Shown: positions 54,217 to 63,042, numbered from the stretch's first letter. The stretch is DNA of 64,000 nucleotides from Saccharothrix australiensis (GCF_003634935.1 NZ_RBXO01000001.1:3745501-3809500); one strand, 5' to 3'. Translations and numbers: made by a program. Notes: generated by a model not told the origin, from the sequence alone.

Positions 54217-56220
54217 GTGGAGGACGGCTGGTACCTCGCCACCTACCTCAACCCGGCCGGCGTGCACCGGCCGCTCGACGTGTACTTCCGCCACGACAAC
54301 AACATCTCGCTGTGGGAGAAGCGCGGCCGGTACGTGACCCTCCTGCGGCACTGGGAGTACGAGCGGACGACGGGGCAGAAGATGCACCGCACGCCGTTCG
54401 TCGCGCACCGGGACCAGGTGGCGTTCATCGACCGCCTGCTCGCGCCGACCGGGCTGCGGCTCGCCGACATGACGGCGGTGTGGGGCACGCCGGACCTCGC
54501 GGCGGGCGCGCACCCGTGGGTGGAGCCGGACACCGACCTGGCGTTCCACAGCATCGCCCACCTCTACAGCGCGATCCTGCTCGACAGCGACGTCTTCTTC
54601 GACGGCACGGTCGTCGGCATGGCCGTCGACGCCGGCCCGGACCGCCTGCTGGACCGCCGCTTCAAGCCCCACTGGTACGCCGGGTGCGTGGTGCGCCGCG
54701 GACGCGTCGAGCTGCACCCCGTCGAGTCGCCCGGCCCGCTGTACTGCGAGGCGCGGGACCACTTCGGGCTCCGCGAGGGCACGCTGATGGCGCTCGCCAC
54801 CGCGACCGGGGCCACCGGCCGGTGCGACCGCGAGGCGGTGCTGGAGAAGTGCCGGTTCGACGGCTTCGACGGCATGGCGCAGGCCGCGCTCGCGTTCCGG
54901 GAAATCCTGGCCCAGGTCACCGGAACCGCCGACGCGGACCCGCGGTTCACCGAGCGGGAGAACCTGATCAGCGCGGTGATGAAGGAGGTGCAGGCGATCT
55001 CGGTGGCGATCATGGAGCGCAACACCGAGCGCCTGCTCGACGTCGGCGGCGTCGACCCGGCGGCGGCGCACCTGGCGCTCGCCGGCGGTTACGCGCTGAA
55101 CTGCCCGACCAACAGCCACCTGATGGACCGGTACGGCTTCCGCGGCCTGCTCGCGCCGCCGTGCGTGGGCGACAGCGGCCAGTCGATCGGCATCGCGCTG
55201 GAGGCGTTCCACCGCGGTTCGGGCGGCGAGCGGTTCCACTTCCGCTTCCCCGGTCCGTACCTCGGGTCCGAGGACGGCGACCTGGCCGGCGCGCTCGCCC
55301 GCCACGCCCGGTTCGTCGAGTCCGTCACCGACGACTTCGACCCGGCGGCGGCCGTGGCCGACCTGCGCGAGGGGCCGGTGGCGTGGTTCGCGGGCCGGGC
55401 GGAGAGCGGGCCGCGGGCGCTGGGCAACCGCAGCATCCTCGCGGACCCCACGTCGAGCGTGGCCAAGGACGTGCTGAACCAGGTGAAGCGCCGCGAGTGG
55501 TGGCGGCCGGTCGCGCCGGTCGTGCTGGCCGAGCACGCCGACGCGTGGTTCGAGGGCGTCCGGCCGTCGCCGCACATGCTGGAGACCTTCGCCGTGCGGG
55601 CCGACCGCCGCGCCCGCGTGCCCGCCGTGGCGCACCTGGACGGGACCGCGCGGGTGCAGACCCTGACGCGCGCGCAGAACCCGTTGCTGCACCGGCTGAT
55701 CACGGCGTTCCACGCGGCGACCGGCGTGCCGATGCTGTGCAACACGTCGTTGAACGACAAGGGGGAGCCGATCGTCGACACGATCGAGCAGGCGATGAAC
55801 TTCTGCCTGCGCCGAGGCGTGCGCGTGGCGTACTTCGACGGGCGGCGCGTGGCGTTCCGCGACTTCGCGGACTACCCGGAGCGGAACCCGGCCGAGCGGG
55901 TGCGCGCGCCGTTCACCGACGTGGACCCGTGGGAGGCGCTGCGGGTGCGGGCCGAGGCTAACCCGCACGGCCTGCCCGGCACGCACCTGTACCTCTACCT
56001 GCGCGACCTGGAACTGCACGACCGGCACGACATCCGCACGGCCGAGGGCGCCGCCGCCGTGCGCGCCGCGATCGACCGCCGCCTGCGCGCGGACCCGGAC
56101 CTGTGGGTCGAGGTGGAGCGCGACCGCGAGGAAACCGCGCGCCAGTTCGAGAACTTCGGCGGGGCGGAGGTCGTCAACGGGCGCGTGCCCGTCTACCGGG
56201 TGTCCGAGTCGTCGCGCTGA
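54217..56220 (+). CDS. O-carbamoyltransferase (NodU/CmcH/TobZ type)
   Basis: A 667-residue enzyme with a Kae1-like N-terminal domain and the carbamoyltransferase C-terminal domain. FHSIAHLYSAILLDSD (about residues 109-124) carries the metal-binding His pair HxxxH. LALAGGYALNCPTNSHLM (about 287) and GRAESGPRALGNRSILADP (about 392-410) are family signatures, with NTSLNDKGEPIVDT near 510. It transfers carbamoyl from carbamoyl phosphate, via carbamoyl-AMP, to a hydroxyl group. The acceptor could be a hydroxyl made by the P450 or other oxygenases. GTG start one base behind the ligase gene. Last gene of the cluster on this side. Confidence 0.88.
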   Translation: MEDGWYLATYLNPAGVHRPLDVYFRHDNNISLWEKRGRYVTLLRHWEYERTTGQKMHRTPFVAHRDQVAFIDRLLAPTGLRLADMTAVWGTPDLAAGAHPWVEPDTDLAFHSIAHLYSAILLDSDVFFDGTVVGMAVDAGPDRLLDRRFKPHWYAGCVVRRGRVELHPVESPGPLYCEARDHFGLREGTLMALATATGATGRCDREAVLEKCRFDGFDGMAQAALAFREILAQVTGTADADPRFTERENLISAVMKEVQAISVAIMERNTERLLDVGGVDPAAAHLALAGGYALNCPTNSHLMDRYGFRGLLAPPCVGDSGQSIGIALEAFHRGSGGERFHFRFPGPYLGSEDGDLAGALARHARFVESVTDDFDPAAAVADLREGPVAWFAGRAESGPRALGNRSILADPTSSVAKDVLNQVKRREWWRPVAPVVLAEHADAWFEGVRPSPHMLETFAVRADRRARVPAVAHLDGTARVQTLTRAQNPLLHRLITAFHAATGVPMLCNTSLNDKGEPIVDTIEQAMNFCLRRGVRVAYFDGRRVAFRDFADYPERNPAERVRAPFTDVDPWEALRVRAEANPHGLPGTHLYLYLRDLELHDRHDIRTAEGAAAVRAAIDRRLRADPDLWVEVERDREETARQFENFGGAEVVNGRVPVYRVSESSR

Positions 56221-56443
56221 GCGGGCGGGTCGCCGGGATGCTCGACGCTCCGGCGAACACCGCCCCGGAGCCCACGCCGGGGACGGGGCGCGGCCGATCG
56301 GCCGCGCCCTGCCCGGATCGGCCGCGCCCTGCCCGCCCGGTGCCGCAGCCGGCCGGTGCCCGGCCCGACCGGTGCCCCGGTCCACCGGAGCCGAGCGCGA
56401 CCAGGGCCGACCGCGACCGGGGCCGACCGGGACCTGCCGCCGG

Positions 56444-57367
56444 TCAGGCCGCGGCCCGCAGGTGCTCCCACGCCCACTCCTCGAACCCGGTCAGGGGCAG
56501 CCCGAGGTCCCTGGCGTGCTCCGGGCGGGCGGGCTGGCCGGCCGCGTCGAGCCACTCGTGCGAGGAACCCATCGCCGGCATCCCGGCGGCGACGGCCTGC
56601 TCCGCGGTCATGTCGGGTGCGGCCAGCGGCGTGCCCAGCACGCGGGAGAGGACGTCGGCGATCGCGGTCATCGACAGGTAGTCGCCCGCCAGTTCCAGCT
56701 CGACCCCGGTGAACCGCTCCGGGTCGAGCACGGCCGCCGCCGCGGCCCGGCCGATGTCCTGCACCGCGACCAGGGACAGCCGGGTCGCGGGGCGCAGGAG
56801 GGTCACCAGGCCGCCCTCGACGCCGCGCGGGAACAGGTACGCCATGGACGGCAGGAAGTTCTCCATGAAGAAGCCCGGCCGGAGCAGCGTCCAGTGCCGG
56901 AAGCCCGCCGCGCGGACCCGCTCCTCGACCGCGGCCTTGGCGTCCATGGTGGGCGCCAGCGACGCCCAGCGACCCTCGGCCCAGCCGGGGGTCTCGGTGT
57001 ACCGCCCGACGCCCGAGACCGACGTGTGCACGAACTGCGGCACCCCGGCCGCCCGCGCGGCGTCGACGAGGTTGCCGCCCTGCGCCACCTCACCGGCGAA
57101 GTCGAAGCCCGCCGGGGTGCCGGCCGGCATCTGCACCGAGAAGACGGCGCGGACGCCCTCGGCGGCCCTGCGCAGGGAGTCGCGGTCGTGCAGGTCGCCG
57201 GTGACCAGTGCGGCGCCGAGCGCCTGGACCGCCCTGGCCCGGTCGGTGGCCGGGTCGCGCACCAGGGCGCGGACGGGGACGCCGGCCGCGAGCAGGGCGC
57301 GCGCGGTGGCCCCACCCTGCCTGCCGGTCGCGCCGGTGACCAGGACGGGGGCGGAAGTGGTCGACAT
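56444..57367 (-). CDS. NmrA-family NAD(P)-binding reductase
   Basis: A 307-residue atypical short-chain dehydrogenase. The NAD(P) motif is VLVTGATGRQGGATARALLA (residues 8-27). VRALVRDPATDRARAVQALG follows, and SVSGVGRYTETPGW replaces the usual Tyr-Lys catalytic pair, as in NmrA/HSCARG-type redox sensors and quinone-reductase-like proteins. FTGVELELAGDYLSMTAIAD near 215 is typical of the family. GAGGAG lies 5 bases before the ATG. Divergent from a TetR regulator with palindromic operators in between, so probably inducible. Confidence 0.85.
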   Translation of the reverse strand: MSTTSAPVLVTGATGRQGGATARALLAAGVPVRALVRDPATDRARAVQALGAALVTGDLHDRDSLRRAAEGVRAVFSVQMPAGTPAGFDFAGEVAQGGNLVDAARAAGVPQFVHTSVSGVGRYTETPGWAEGRWASLAPTMDAKAAVEERVRAAGFRHWTLLRPGFFMENFLPSMAYLFPRGVEGGLVTLLRPATRLSLVAVQDIGRAAAAAVLDPERFTGVELELAGDYLSMTAIADVLSRVLGTPLAAPDMTAEQAVAAGMPAMGSSHEWLDAAGQPARPEHARDLGLPLTGFEEWAWEHLRAAA

Positions 57368-57392
57368 GGTGCTCCTCGGGGTGCTCGGAGTG

Positions 57393-57413
57393 AAACGGCG
57401 GGGCCCGCCGTTT
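57393..57413. promoter_or_regulatory. TetR operator 1 (perfect 21-bp palindrome)
   Basis: AAACGGCGGG-G-CCCGCCGTTT, a perfect palindrome in the 101-bp gap between the divergent NmrA and TetR genes. Its core is repeated at 57431. It probably binds the TetR protein encoded at 57469. Confidence 0.7.
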
Positions 57414-57430
57414 CTGCTCCGCTACGATAC

Positions 57431-57443
57431 GGCGGGGCCCGCC
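57431..57443. promoter_or_regulatory. TetR operator 2 (core palindrome)
   Basis: GGCGGGGCCCGCC, the 13-bp core of operator 1 with a near-matching left arm (TACGGC...). It lies 26 bp upstream of the tetR-type ATG, next to the GGAGG ribosome-binding site, which suits autorepression. Confidence 0.65.
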
Positions 57444-57468
57444 ACTTAGCCAGCACGGAGGTCGTGCC

Positions 57469-58023
57469 ATGCCCGAACACCGCCGTGCGGACGCCCGGCG
57501 CAACTACGCGCGGGTGCTGGCGGCGGCCGACGCCGAGGTCGCCGCTCACGGCGCGGGCGCCTCCCTGGAACAGATCGCCCGCGTCGCTGGTGTCGGCTCG
57601 GCGACCGTGCGCAGGCACTTCCCCACCCGCCGCGCGCTGCTGGAGGCGGTCTCCCGGACGCGGGTCGAGGCCCTGTGCGCCCGTGCCCGCGAGCTGACCG
57701 GCGAGGACGACAGCCGCGGCGCGCTCCTGGGCTGGCTGGGCGAGGTCCTCGCCTACTGCGTCACCGCGCGGGGCCTCGCGGTCGCACTGGCCTACGACCA
57801 CGAGGCCGCGCACGAGAACAGCTGCTCGGCGGCGCTGGAAGAGGCGGGGGAACCGCTGCTGCGCCGCGCCGCGCACGACGGCGCGGTGGCGGCCGGCGTC
57901 ACGGTCGCGGACCTCATAACCCTGGCCGTCGGCATAGTCCTGGCCACCGAGCACACCCCCGACCCGGCCGCCCACGCGCAACGCCTGTTCCACCTGGCCG
58001 TAGCAGGCATGAGCCCGCCCTGA
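57469..58023 (+). CDS. TetR-family repressor
   Basis: A 184-residue TetR-family regulator with an N-terminal helix-turn-helix (NYARVLAAADAEVAAHGAGA, then SLEQIARVAGVGSATVRRHF, about residues 12-51) and a helical ligand domain. GGAGG precedes the ATG by 7 bases. It is divergent from the NmrA-family reductase and the two GGCGGGGCCCGCC palindromes lie between, so it likely represses both until an electrophile or substrate-like ligand appears. Not obviously tied to the NRPS cluster. Confidence 0.88.
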   Translation: MPEHRRADARRNYARVLAAADAEVAAHGAGASLEQIARVAGVGSATVRRHFPTRRALLEAVSRTRVEALCARARELTGEDDSRGALLGWLGEVLAYCVTARGLAVALAYDHEAAHENSCSAALEEAGEPLLRRAAHDGAVAAGVTVADLITLAVGIVLATEHTPDPAAHAQRLFHLAVAGMSPP

Positions 58024-58090
58024 CCCGCCCCGGCCCCAACCGGCCCGAGGGCGTGCCCGGCCTGGTCGCCGGACGCCCCGGACCGGGCCG

Positions 58091-58972
58091 CTAGGCCCGG
58101 CCTCGGAAGACCTCGACGAGACTGGCGTAGCTCGCACCGGCGTGGCCGGCGTCGATGGCGCGCTCGGTCAGGGCCTGGAGGCGGGCGGGCCAGTCGGTGT
58201 CGACGCCGGCGGCGGCGCTCTCCCGCACCAGGTACTTCATGGTGGCCAGGTGGGTCTCCAGGGCGGCGTCCTCGGCCTGGTAGTCGCCGCGGTCGATCTG
58301 GGCGGCGTAGGCGTCGACGAAACCGGTCACACTGCCGATCCACTGGTTGGCGAACGGCGCGAAGGCGGTCGCGTCGACCTTGGCCGCGCCCAGCAGCGCC
58401 GCGCCGTGCAGGAACGCGTTCAGCGTGCCCCACATGACGCCGAGGAGGGCCACGTCGTACAGGGACGCGAGGCCGGGGTCCTCGCCGAAGAACGTGGCGT
58501 TGCCGAGTCGGCCGAGGCTGTCGCGGTGCCGGTCGAACGCCGCCCGCGATCCGCTGAACAGCAGGAACGCCTCCGGCCGGCCGATCGACTCGGGGATCGC
58601 CATGATCGCGCCGTCCAGGTGGTCGTCGCTCCACGTGGCCAACTCCCGAGCCTCGTCGGAGGTGCCGGAGGTCAGGTTGACCAGGGTCCGGCCGGCGAGA
58701 TCGGCCCGGTGCGGGGCGAGCGCGTCGCGCACCGCGGCCGTGTCGCTGAGGCAGACGACGACCAGGGAGGCGGCTCGGATGGCGTCGGCCGCGGACGGCG
58801 CGAGCACCGCGCCGCCGGCGACCAGGTCGGTCGCCTTGTCGGGGGTGCGGTTCCACACCGTGGTCGGGTGGCCCGCTTCGAGGAAGGCGGCGGCGAGCGC
58901 TCGGCCCATCAGGCCGAGGCCGAGGACGGTGACGGGTTCGCGGTGGGAGGTGGTGTTCGTCGTGTCGGTCAT
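58091..58972 (-). CDS. NAD(P)-dependent oxidoreductase, imine reductase / 6PGDH-like
   Basis: A 293-residue beta-hydroxyacid-dehydrogenase-fold enzyme. The Rossmann motif VTVLGLGLMGRALAAAFLEA opens the protein, followed by HPTTVWNRTPDKATDLVAGG. VNLTSGTSDEARELATWSDD stands where dehydrogenases have the GxSGG loop. The missing catalytic Lys of true hydroxyacid dehydrogenases and the all-helical C-terminus with LYDVALLGVMWGTLNAFLHG point to the imine-reductase group. It reduces an imine or carbonyl with NADPH. It is divergent from the AfsR-type regulator at 59048 (75-bp gap), which may control it. Confidence 0.82.
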   Translation of the reverse strand: MTDTTNTTSHREPVTVLGLGLMGRALAAAFLEAGHPTTVWNRTPDKATDLVAGGAVLAPSAADAIRAASLVVVCLSDTAAVRDALAPHRADLAGRTLVNLTSGTSDEARELATWSDDHLDGAIMAIPESIGRPEAFLLFSGSRAAFDRHRDSLGRLGNATFFGEDPGLASLYDVALLGVMWGTLNAFLHGAALLGAAKVDATAFAPFANQWIGSVTGFVDAYAAQIDRGDYQAEDAALETHLATMKYLVRESAAAGVDTDWPARLQALTERAIDAGHAGASYASLVEVFRGRA

Positions 58973-59047
58973 GGCACGACTGTGCGCGAGTGGTGTTCCG
59001 ATCCGTCTCCGGAAAGGTCGCGACGCCGTTGTGGGTACTGTCTCGAC

Positions 59048-62000
59048 GTGCGTTTCGGGGTGCTGGGTCCGTTGGAGGTGTGGACGTCGGACGGTCGGCC
59101 CGTCCGGGTGCGCGAGACCAGGGTCCGCACGCTGCTGACGGCGCTGCTGGTGCACCGGGGCCGGGCCGTCGCGGTGGACCGGCTCGTCGACGCGCTGTGG
59201 GGCGACGCGCCGCCGGCGAACGACGTCCGCACGCTCCGGTCCAAGGTTTCGCTGCTGCGGCGCACCCTGGAGGACGCCGAGCCGGGCGGCCGGGACCTGA
59301 TCGAGTCCCGGCCGGCGGGGTACCTGCTGCGGGTGGCCGACGACGCGGTCGACGCCGGGCGCTTCGAAGCGCTGCTGCGCCGGGTGCGGACGGTCGGCGG
59401 CGACCCGCGCGCCAAGGCCCGCCTGCTCGGCGAGGCCGCGGCGCTGTGGCGGGGCACGAAGGCGTTCGCCGACCACGCCGACGAGGAGTTCGTGCGCGCC
59501 GAGGCCCGCCGGTTCGAGGAGCAGCGGCTGGCCGCGCTCGAAGAACTCGCCGAGGCGCGACTCGCGCTCGGCGAGCACGCCCTGCTGGCGGGCGAGCTCG
59601 GCGAGCTCGTCGCCGCCAACCCGCTGCGCGAGCGGCTGCGGTCCGCGCACGTCCGCGCCCTGTACCTGGCGGGCCGCCAGGACGAGGCGCTGGCGAGCCT
59701 GGGCGAGTTGCGCGACCGGCTCCGCGACGACCTCGGCCTCGATCCCGGCCACGAGTTGGCCGCGCTGCACGAGGCGATCCTGCGGCAGGACGCCGCGCTC
59801 GCGCCCGCCGCCGCGCCCGAGGCCCGGCCGCGCCACACCCTGCCCGTGCCGCTGACCGACCTGATCGGCCGAATCGAGGAGGTGCGGCGGATCGACGCGC
59901 TGCTGTCGGCGGAGCGGCTGGTGACGCTGACCGGCCCCGGTGGGGTCGGCAAGACGCGGCTCGCGCTGGCCGTCGCCGCGCGTCGCGCCGGGGAACTGCC
60001 GGACGGCGTCCTGCTGGTGGAGCTGGCCACCGCCCGGACCGCCGCCGAGGCGCACGAGGCCGTCGCGGCGGTGCTCGGCCTGCGCGACGACCTGCGGGCG
60101 CCCGTGCGGCACCTGTCCGACCAGCTCGCCGACGCCCTGGCGGGCCGTGCCACGCTGCTCGTGCTGGACAACTGCGAGCACGTGGTCGAGCCGGTCGCCG
60201 AGCTGACCGCGCGGCTGCTGAGCGCCGCGCCCGCGCTGCGGGTCCTGGCCACCAGCCGGGAGCCGCTGGCGGTCGTCGGTGAACTCCGGTGGCCCGTCGA
60301 GCCCTTGGGCCTGCCCGAACCGAGCGGACCGAGCGGGACGGCGGGGACGGGCGGAACGGACCTGGACCGACTGGAGCGGTCCGACGCGGTGCGGCTCTTC
60401 GTCGCCCGCGCCACCGCCGCCGCACCGGACTTCCGCGTCGAACCGGGTAGCGCGGCGGCCGTCGCCACGATCTGCCGTCGCCTGGACGGCATCCCGCTCG
60501 CGCTGGAGATGGCCGCCGCCCGGCTGCGCGTCATGTCCGTGGCCGATCTCGCCGCCCGGCTCGACGACCGGTTCCGGCTGCTGACCGCGACCCTGCGCGC
60601 CGTCCCGACCCGTCAGCGCACCCTGCGCGCGACCATCGACTGGAGCTGGGACCTGCTCGGCGAGCCGGAGCGGATCGCGCTGCGGCGGTTGGCCGCGTGC
60701 GCCGACGGGTGCGGGTTGGCGGCGGCCGAGGCGGTGCTCGCCGACGGGCCGGTGCGCCGAGAAGACGTCCTCGACCTGCTCGGACGGCTGGTCGACCGGT
60801 CCCTGGTCGTCCAGCGCGACGGCCGGTACCGGCTGCTGGAGTCGGTCGCGGCCTATGGCGCGGAGCGGCTCGCCGAAGCCGACGGGGAGGACGAGCGGCG
60901 CACGCGCGACCGCCACGTCGCCTACTACGTCGACTTCGCCGAGCACGCCGACGCCCGACTCCGCGGCCGGGAGCAGCGGCACTGGCTGGCCCGGTTCAAG
61001 GCCGAGGCCGCCAACGTCCGCGCCGCCCTCGCGCACGCCGTGCGCCACGGCCTCGCCGAAGAGGCGCTGCGCCTGGTCAACGCCCTGGCGTGGTCCTGGT
61101 TCCTGCGCGGGCGGTTCGCCGAGGCGCGGCGCTCGTTCGACCTCGCGCTGACCGGCGGCGGCACCCCGGAGCGGAAGGCGGTCGCCCGTGCCTGGCGGGC
61201 GGGCATGTCGCAGCTCCTGCTCGACGCGCGCGACAGCGACGGCCAGGCCGCGGTGAAGCTGTGCGACGCCATCGAGGACCCGGCCGGGCGGGCTCGCGCC
61301 CGGTGGTTCACCGCGCTGGGCAGGGCGGGGTTCGGCGATCCCGCGGTGACGCTCGACCTCGCCGACCGGGCGCATGCCGGCTTCGTCGAACTCGGGGACG
61401 AGTGGGGCGAAGCCGCCGCGCTGTCGGTCCGTGCCGAAGCCCTGCTCTACCGGGCGAAGCACGACCAGGCACGTGCGGACGCCCTGCGGGCGCGCGCCCG
61501 CTTCCGGGAACTCGGCGACGGGTGGGGCCGACTCCAGACCACCTACGTCCTCGGCGACCTGGCCGAGACGACCGGTGACTACCGCGCCGCCGAACGCCTG
61601 CGCGAGGAAGGCCATCGGCTCGCCGACGACCTCGAACTGTGGCACGACGCGTCCAAGATGCTGTCCCGGCTCGGCCGCACCGCCGTGCTCACCGGCGACC
61701 TCGACCGCGCGCGCGAACTCCACGAACGCGCCAGGCGGCTGGCCGTGGCGCACGGCTACCAGCGCGGCGAGGAGTTCGCCGAGGTCGGCCTGGGGCTCGT
61801 GGCGCGGCGCCAGGGCAGGCCGGACGACGCCGAGGCGCACCTGCGCGCCTGGCTCGACTGGTGCCACCGCTGGGAAGGCGACCACGGAGTGGCGTTCATC
61901 CTGGCCGAACTCGGCTTCATCGCCGAGCAGCGCGGAGACGCCGACACCGCCCGGAAGCTCCACCGGGAAGGGCTCGACCACGCGGGGCGCACCGGCGACC

Positions 62001-62299
62001 CGCGTGCGGTGGCGCTCGCCTGCGAGGGCCTGGCCGGCGCCGAAGCGCTCGCGGGGGAGCACGTGCGCGCCGCTCGGCTGCTCGGCGTGGCCGCCGCGGC
62101 GCGGGACGCGGTGGGCGCGCCGCTGCCCGAGGCCGAACGTGGCGATGTCGACCGCATCACCGAGGTCGTCCGGGCCGGCCTGGCACCGCAGGCGTACGAC
62201 GACGCCTTCGGGCAAGGAGCGGCCATCATCACGCCTGCCGACCACCAGGGCGCCGACGAGCCGTGGCCCGCGCTGATCGCCCACGTATCGTCACTGTGA
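59048..62299 (+). CDS. AfsR/SARP-type ATPase regulator, second copy
   Basis: A 1083-residue regulator with an N-terminal winged helix (RFGVLGPLEVWTSDGRPVRV), a BTAD domain to about residue 245 and an NTPase with Walker A GPGGVGKTRLALAVA near residue 297. DLIGRIEEVRRID just before the Walker motif and VLDNCEHVVEPVAELTARLL (Walker B) are typical of the large LuxR/SARP ATPases. A helical TPR-like tail completes it. The GTG at 59048 starts the protein at MRFGVLGPLEV as the family does. Unrelated in detail to the regulator at 17535 (no NB-ARC MGGVGKTT). Likely an activator; target unknown, possibly the adjacent reductase. Confidence 0.88.
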   Translation: MRFGVLGPLEVWTSDGRPVRVRETRVRTLLTALLVHRGRAVAVDRLVDALWGDAPPANDVRTLRSKVSLLRRTLEDAEPGGRDLIESRPAGYLLRVADDAVDAGRFEALLRRVRTVGGDPRAKARLLGEAAALWRGTKAFADHADEEFVRAEARRFEEQRLAALEELAEARLALGEHALLAGELGELVAANPLRERLRSAHVRALYLAGRQDEALASLGELRDRLRDDLGLDPGHELAALHEAILRQDAALAPAAAPEARPRHTLPVPLTDLIGRIEEVRRIDALLSAERLVTLTGPGGVGKTRLALAVAARRAGELPDGVLLVELATARTAAEAHEAVAAVLGLRDDLRAPVRHLSDQLADALAGRATLLVLDNCEHVVEPVAELTARLLSAAPALRVLATSREPLAVVGELRWPVEPLGLPEPSGPSGTAGTGGTDLDRLERSDAVRLFVARATAAAPDFRVEPGSAAAVATICRRLDGIPLALEMAAARLRVMSVADLAARLDDRFRLLTATLRAVPTRQRTLRATIDWSWDLLGEPERIALRRLAACADGCGLAAAEAVLADGPVRREDVLDLLGRLVDRSLVVQRDGRYRLLESVAAYGAERLAEADGEDERRTRDRHVAYYVDFAEHADARLRGREQRHWLARFKAEAANVRAALAHAVRHGLAEEALRLVNALAWSWFLRGRFAEARRSFDLALTGGGTPERKAVARAWRAGMSQLLLDARDSDGQAAVKLCDAIEDPAGRARARWFTALGRAGFGDPAVTLDLADRAHAGFVELGDEWGEAAALSVRAEALLYRAKHDQARADALRARARFRELGDGWGRLQTTYVLGDLAETTGDYRAAERLREEGHRLADDLELWHDASKMLSRLGRTAVLTGDLDRARELHERARRLAVAHGYQRGEEFAEVGLGLVARRQGRPDDAEAHLRAWLDWCHRWEGDHGVAFILAELGFIAEQRGDADTARKLHREGLDHAGRTGDPRAVALACEGLAGAEALAGEHVRAARLLGVAAAARDAVGAPLPEAERGDVDRITEVVRAGLAPQAYDDAFGQGAAIITPADHQGADEPWPALIAHVSSL

Positions 62300-62336
62300 T
62301 CAGGAGCCCTGCGCTCGACCCCCGCGAGGCCGACCA

Positions 62337-62617
62337 TCAGGCGGCCGAGCCCGCCTCGGCGGAGCCGAGGCCATCCAACACGATGGTGAGTGGTTCGGCG
62401 GGGTGACGGGCCAGAACGCGCAGGGTGAGATGTCGCGGGTCAGCGGGCCGAACAGCGGTTCGGTGGCGCGGTGCGCCTCGATGTCGCGGTAGTGGTCCTC
62501 CGGGTCGTGCGACGCCGCGCGGTCGGCGCAGACGACGACCGCGCTTGCCCGGTCGGTGGGCCCGCTGCGCAGCGCTGCCCTCGAAGACACTGCGGAACAA
62601 CAGGTACGGAACCACAC
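62337..62617 (-). pseudogene. Relic of a TAP-like alpha/beta hydrolase (tripeptidyl aminopeptidase type)
   Basis: The minus strand encodes ASAVVVCADRAASHDPEDHY then RDIEAHRATEPLFGPLTRDI and SPCAFWPVTP, matching the C-terminal TAP-like region of secreted S33 peptidases. After CAFWP the expected continuation (AEPLTIVLDG) is found in another frame and soon ends. Catalytic Ser, signal peptide and the final His region are absent. A truncated and frameshifted remnant of about 90 codons. Confidence 0.6.
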
Positions 62618-62638
62618 ATCTGTCTTCTTTGGACTATC

Positions 62639-62850
62639 CTATGTGGAGTTTTGGTGGGCCGTGTCCTCCGCCGGATGCACCGTGGCCATCACCTCCTCCA
62701 CCGTGTCACCCAGGCCCTGACCGGTGGCGGTGCGGGCCCAGTCGCGCAGGGCCGTGGCCGACGCCGTACCGGCATCCCGCAACAGGCGTGGGCCGTACCG
62801 GTCCGGGTCCACCGCCGAGTCCGACGCGAACCGGTCCGCCCCACCCCGGC
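62639..62850 (-). pseudogene. Coding-like fragment of unknown family
   Basis: The minus strand reads ADRFASDSAVDPDRYGPRLL, RDAGTASATALRDWARTATG, QGLGDTVEEVMATVHPAEDT, AHQNST and then a TAG stop at 62639-62641. Third codon positions are strongly G/C as in real genes here. No normal start is found upstream, where the frame becomes Arg/Gly-rich (an in-frame GTG could give about 53 residues). Either a small gene or the C-terminal relic of a larger one; family not recognised. Confidence 0.4.
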
Positions 62851-62917
62851 GGAGCCCCCGGGTGTGGCCTCGCCCGCACCCGCGCCCAAATCGGATGACT
62901 CGGGGCCGCCGCCGGCC

Positions 62918-62923
62918 TACGGT
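62918..62923 (+). promoter_or_regulatory. Putative -10 box of the ABC-F leader
   Basis: TACGGT ends ten bases before the ATG of the leader peptide at 62934, a spacing that would give a leaderless or nearly leaderless leader-peptide mRNA. Confidence 0.35.
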
Positions 62924-62933
62924 GGTCGACGTG

Positions 62934-62957
62934 ATGCCGCACCTGTTCTTCCTCTGA
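62934..62957 (+). CDS. Seven-codon leader peptide MPHLFFL for an ABC-F gene
   Basis: ATG CCG CAC CTG TTC TTC CTC TGA encodes MPHLFFL, 85 bp before the ABC-F gene and immediately followed by a long hairpin. Short hydrophobic leader peptides before ABC-F resistance genes sense ribosome stalling by antibiotics. Position and hairpin support this reading; translation is not shown. Confidence 0.55.
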   Translation: MPHLFFL

Positions 62958-63008
62958 GGGACGACGCCTCCACCGGTACCGCCGAGCGCGGCACCGGCCC
63001 TCGTCCTC
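62956..63008 (+). terminator. Attenuator hairpin before the ABC-F gene
   Basis: Inner stem CCGGTACCGC (62973-62982) pairs with GCGGCACCGG (62988-62997) with one G-T wobble position. An outer stem GAGGGACGA (62956-62964) pairs with TCGTCCTC (63001-63008) around one bulged G. The outer left arm starts at the stop codon of the leader peptide, so a stalled ribosome there would block the outer stem. This is the expected geometry of ribosome-mediated attenuation. Confidence 0.5.
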
Positions 63009-63042
63009 TTCGCGCATCACCTCTCGTTGGAGGCAGTTCCCC

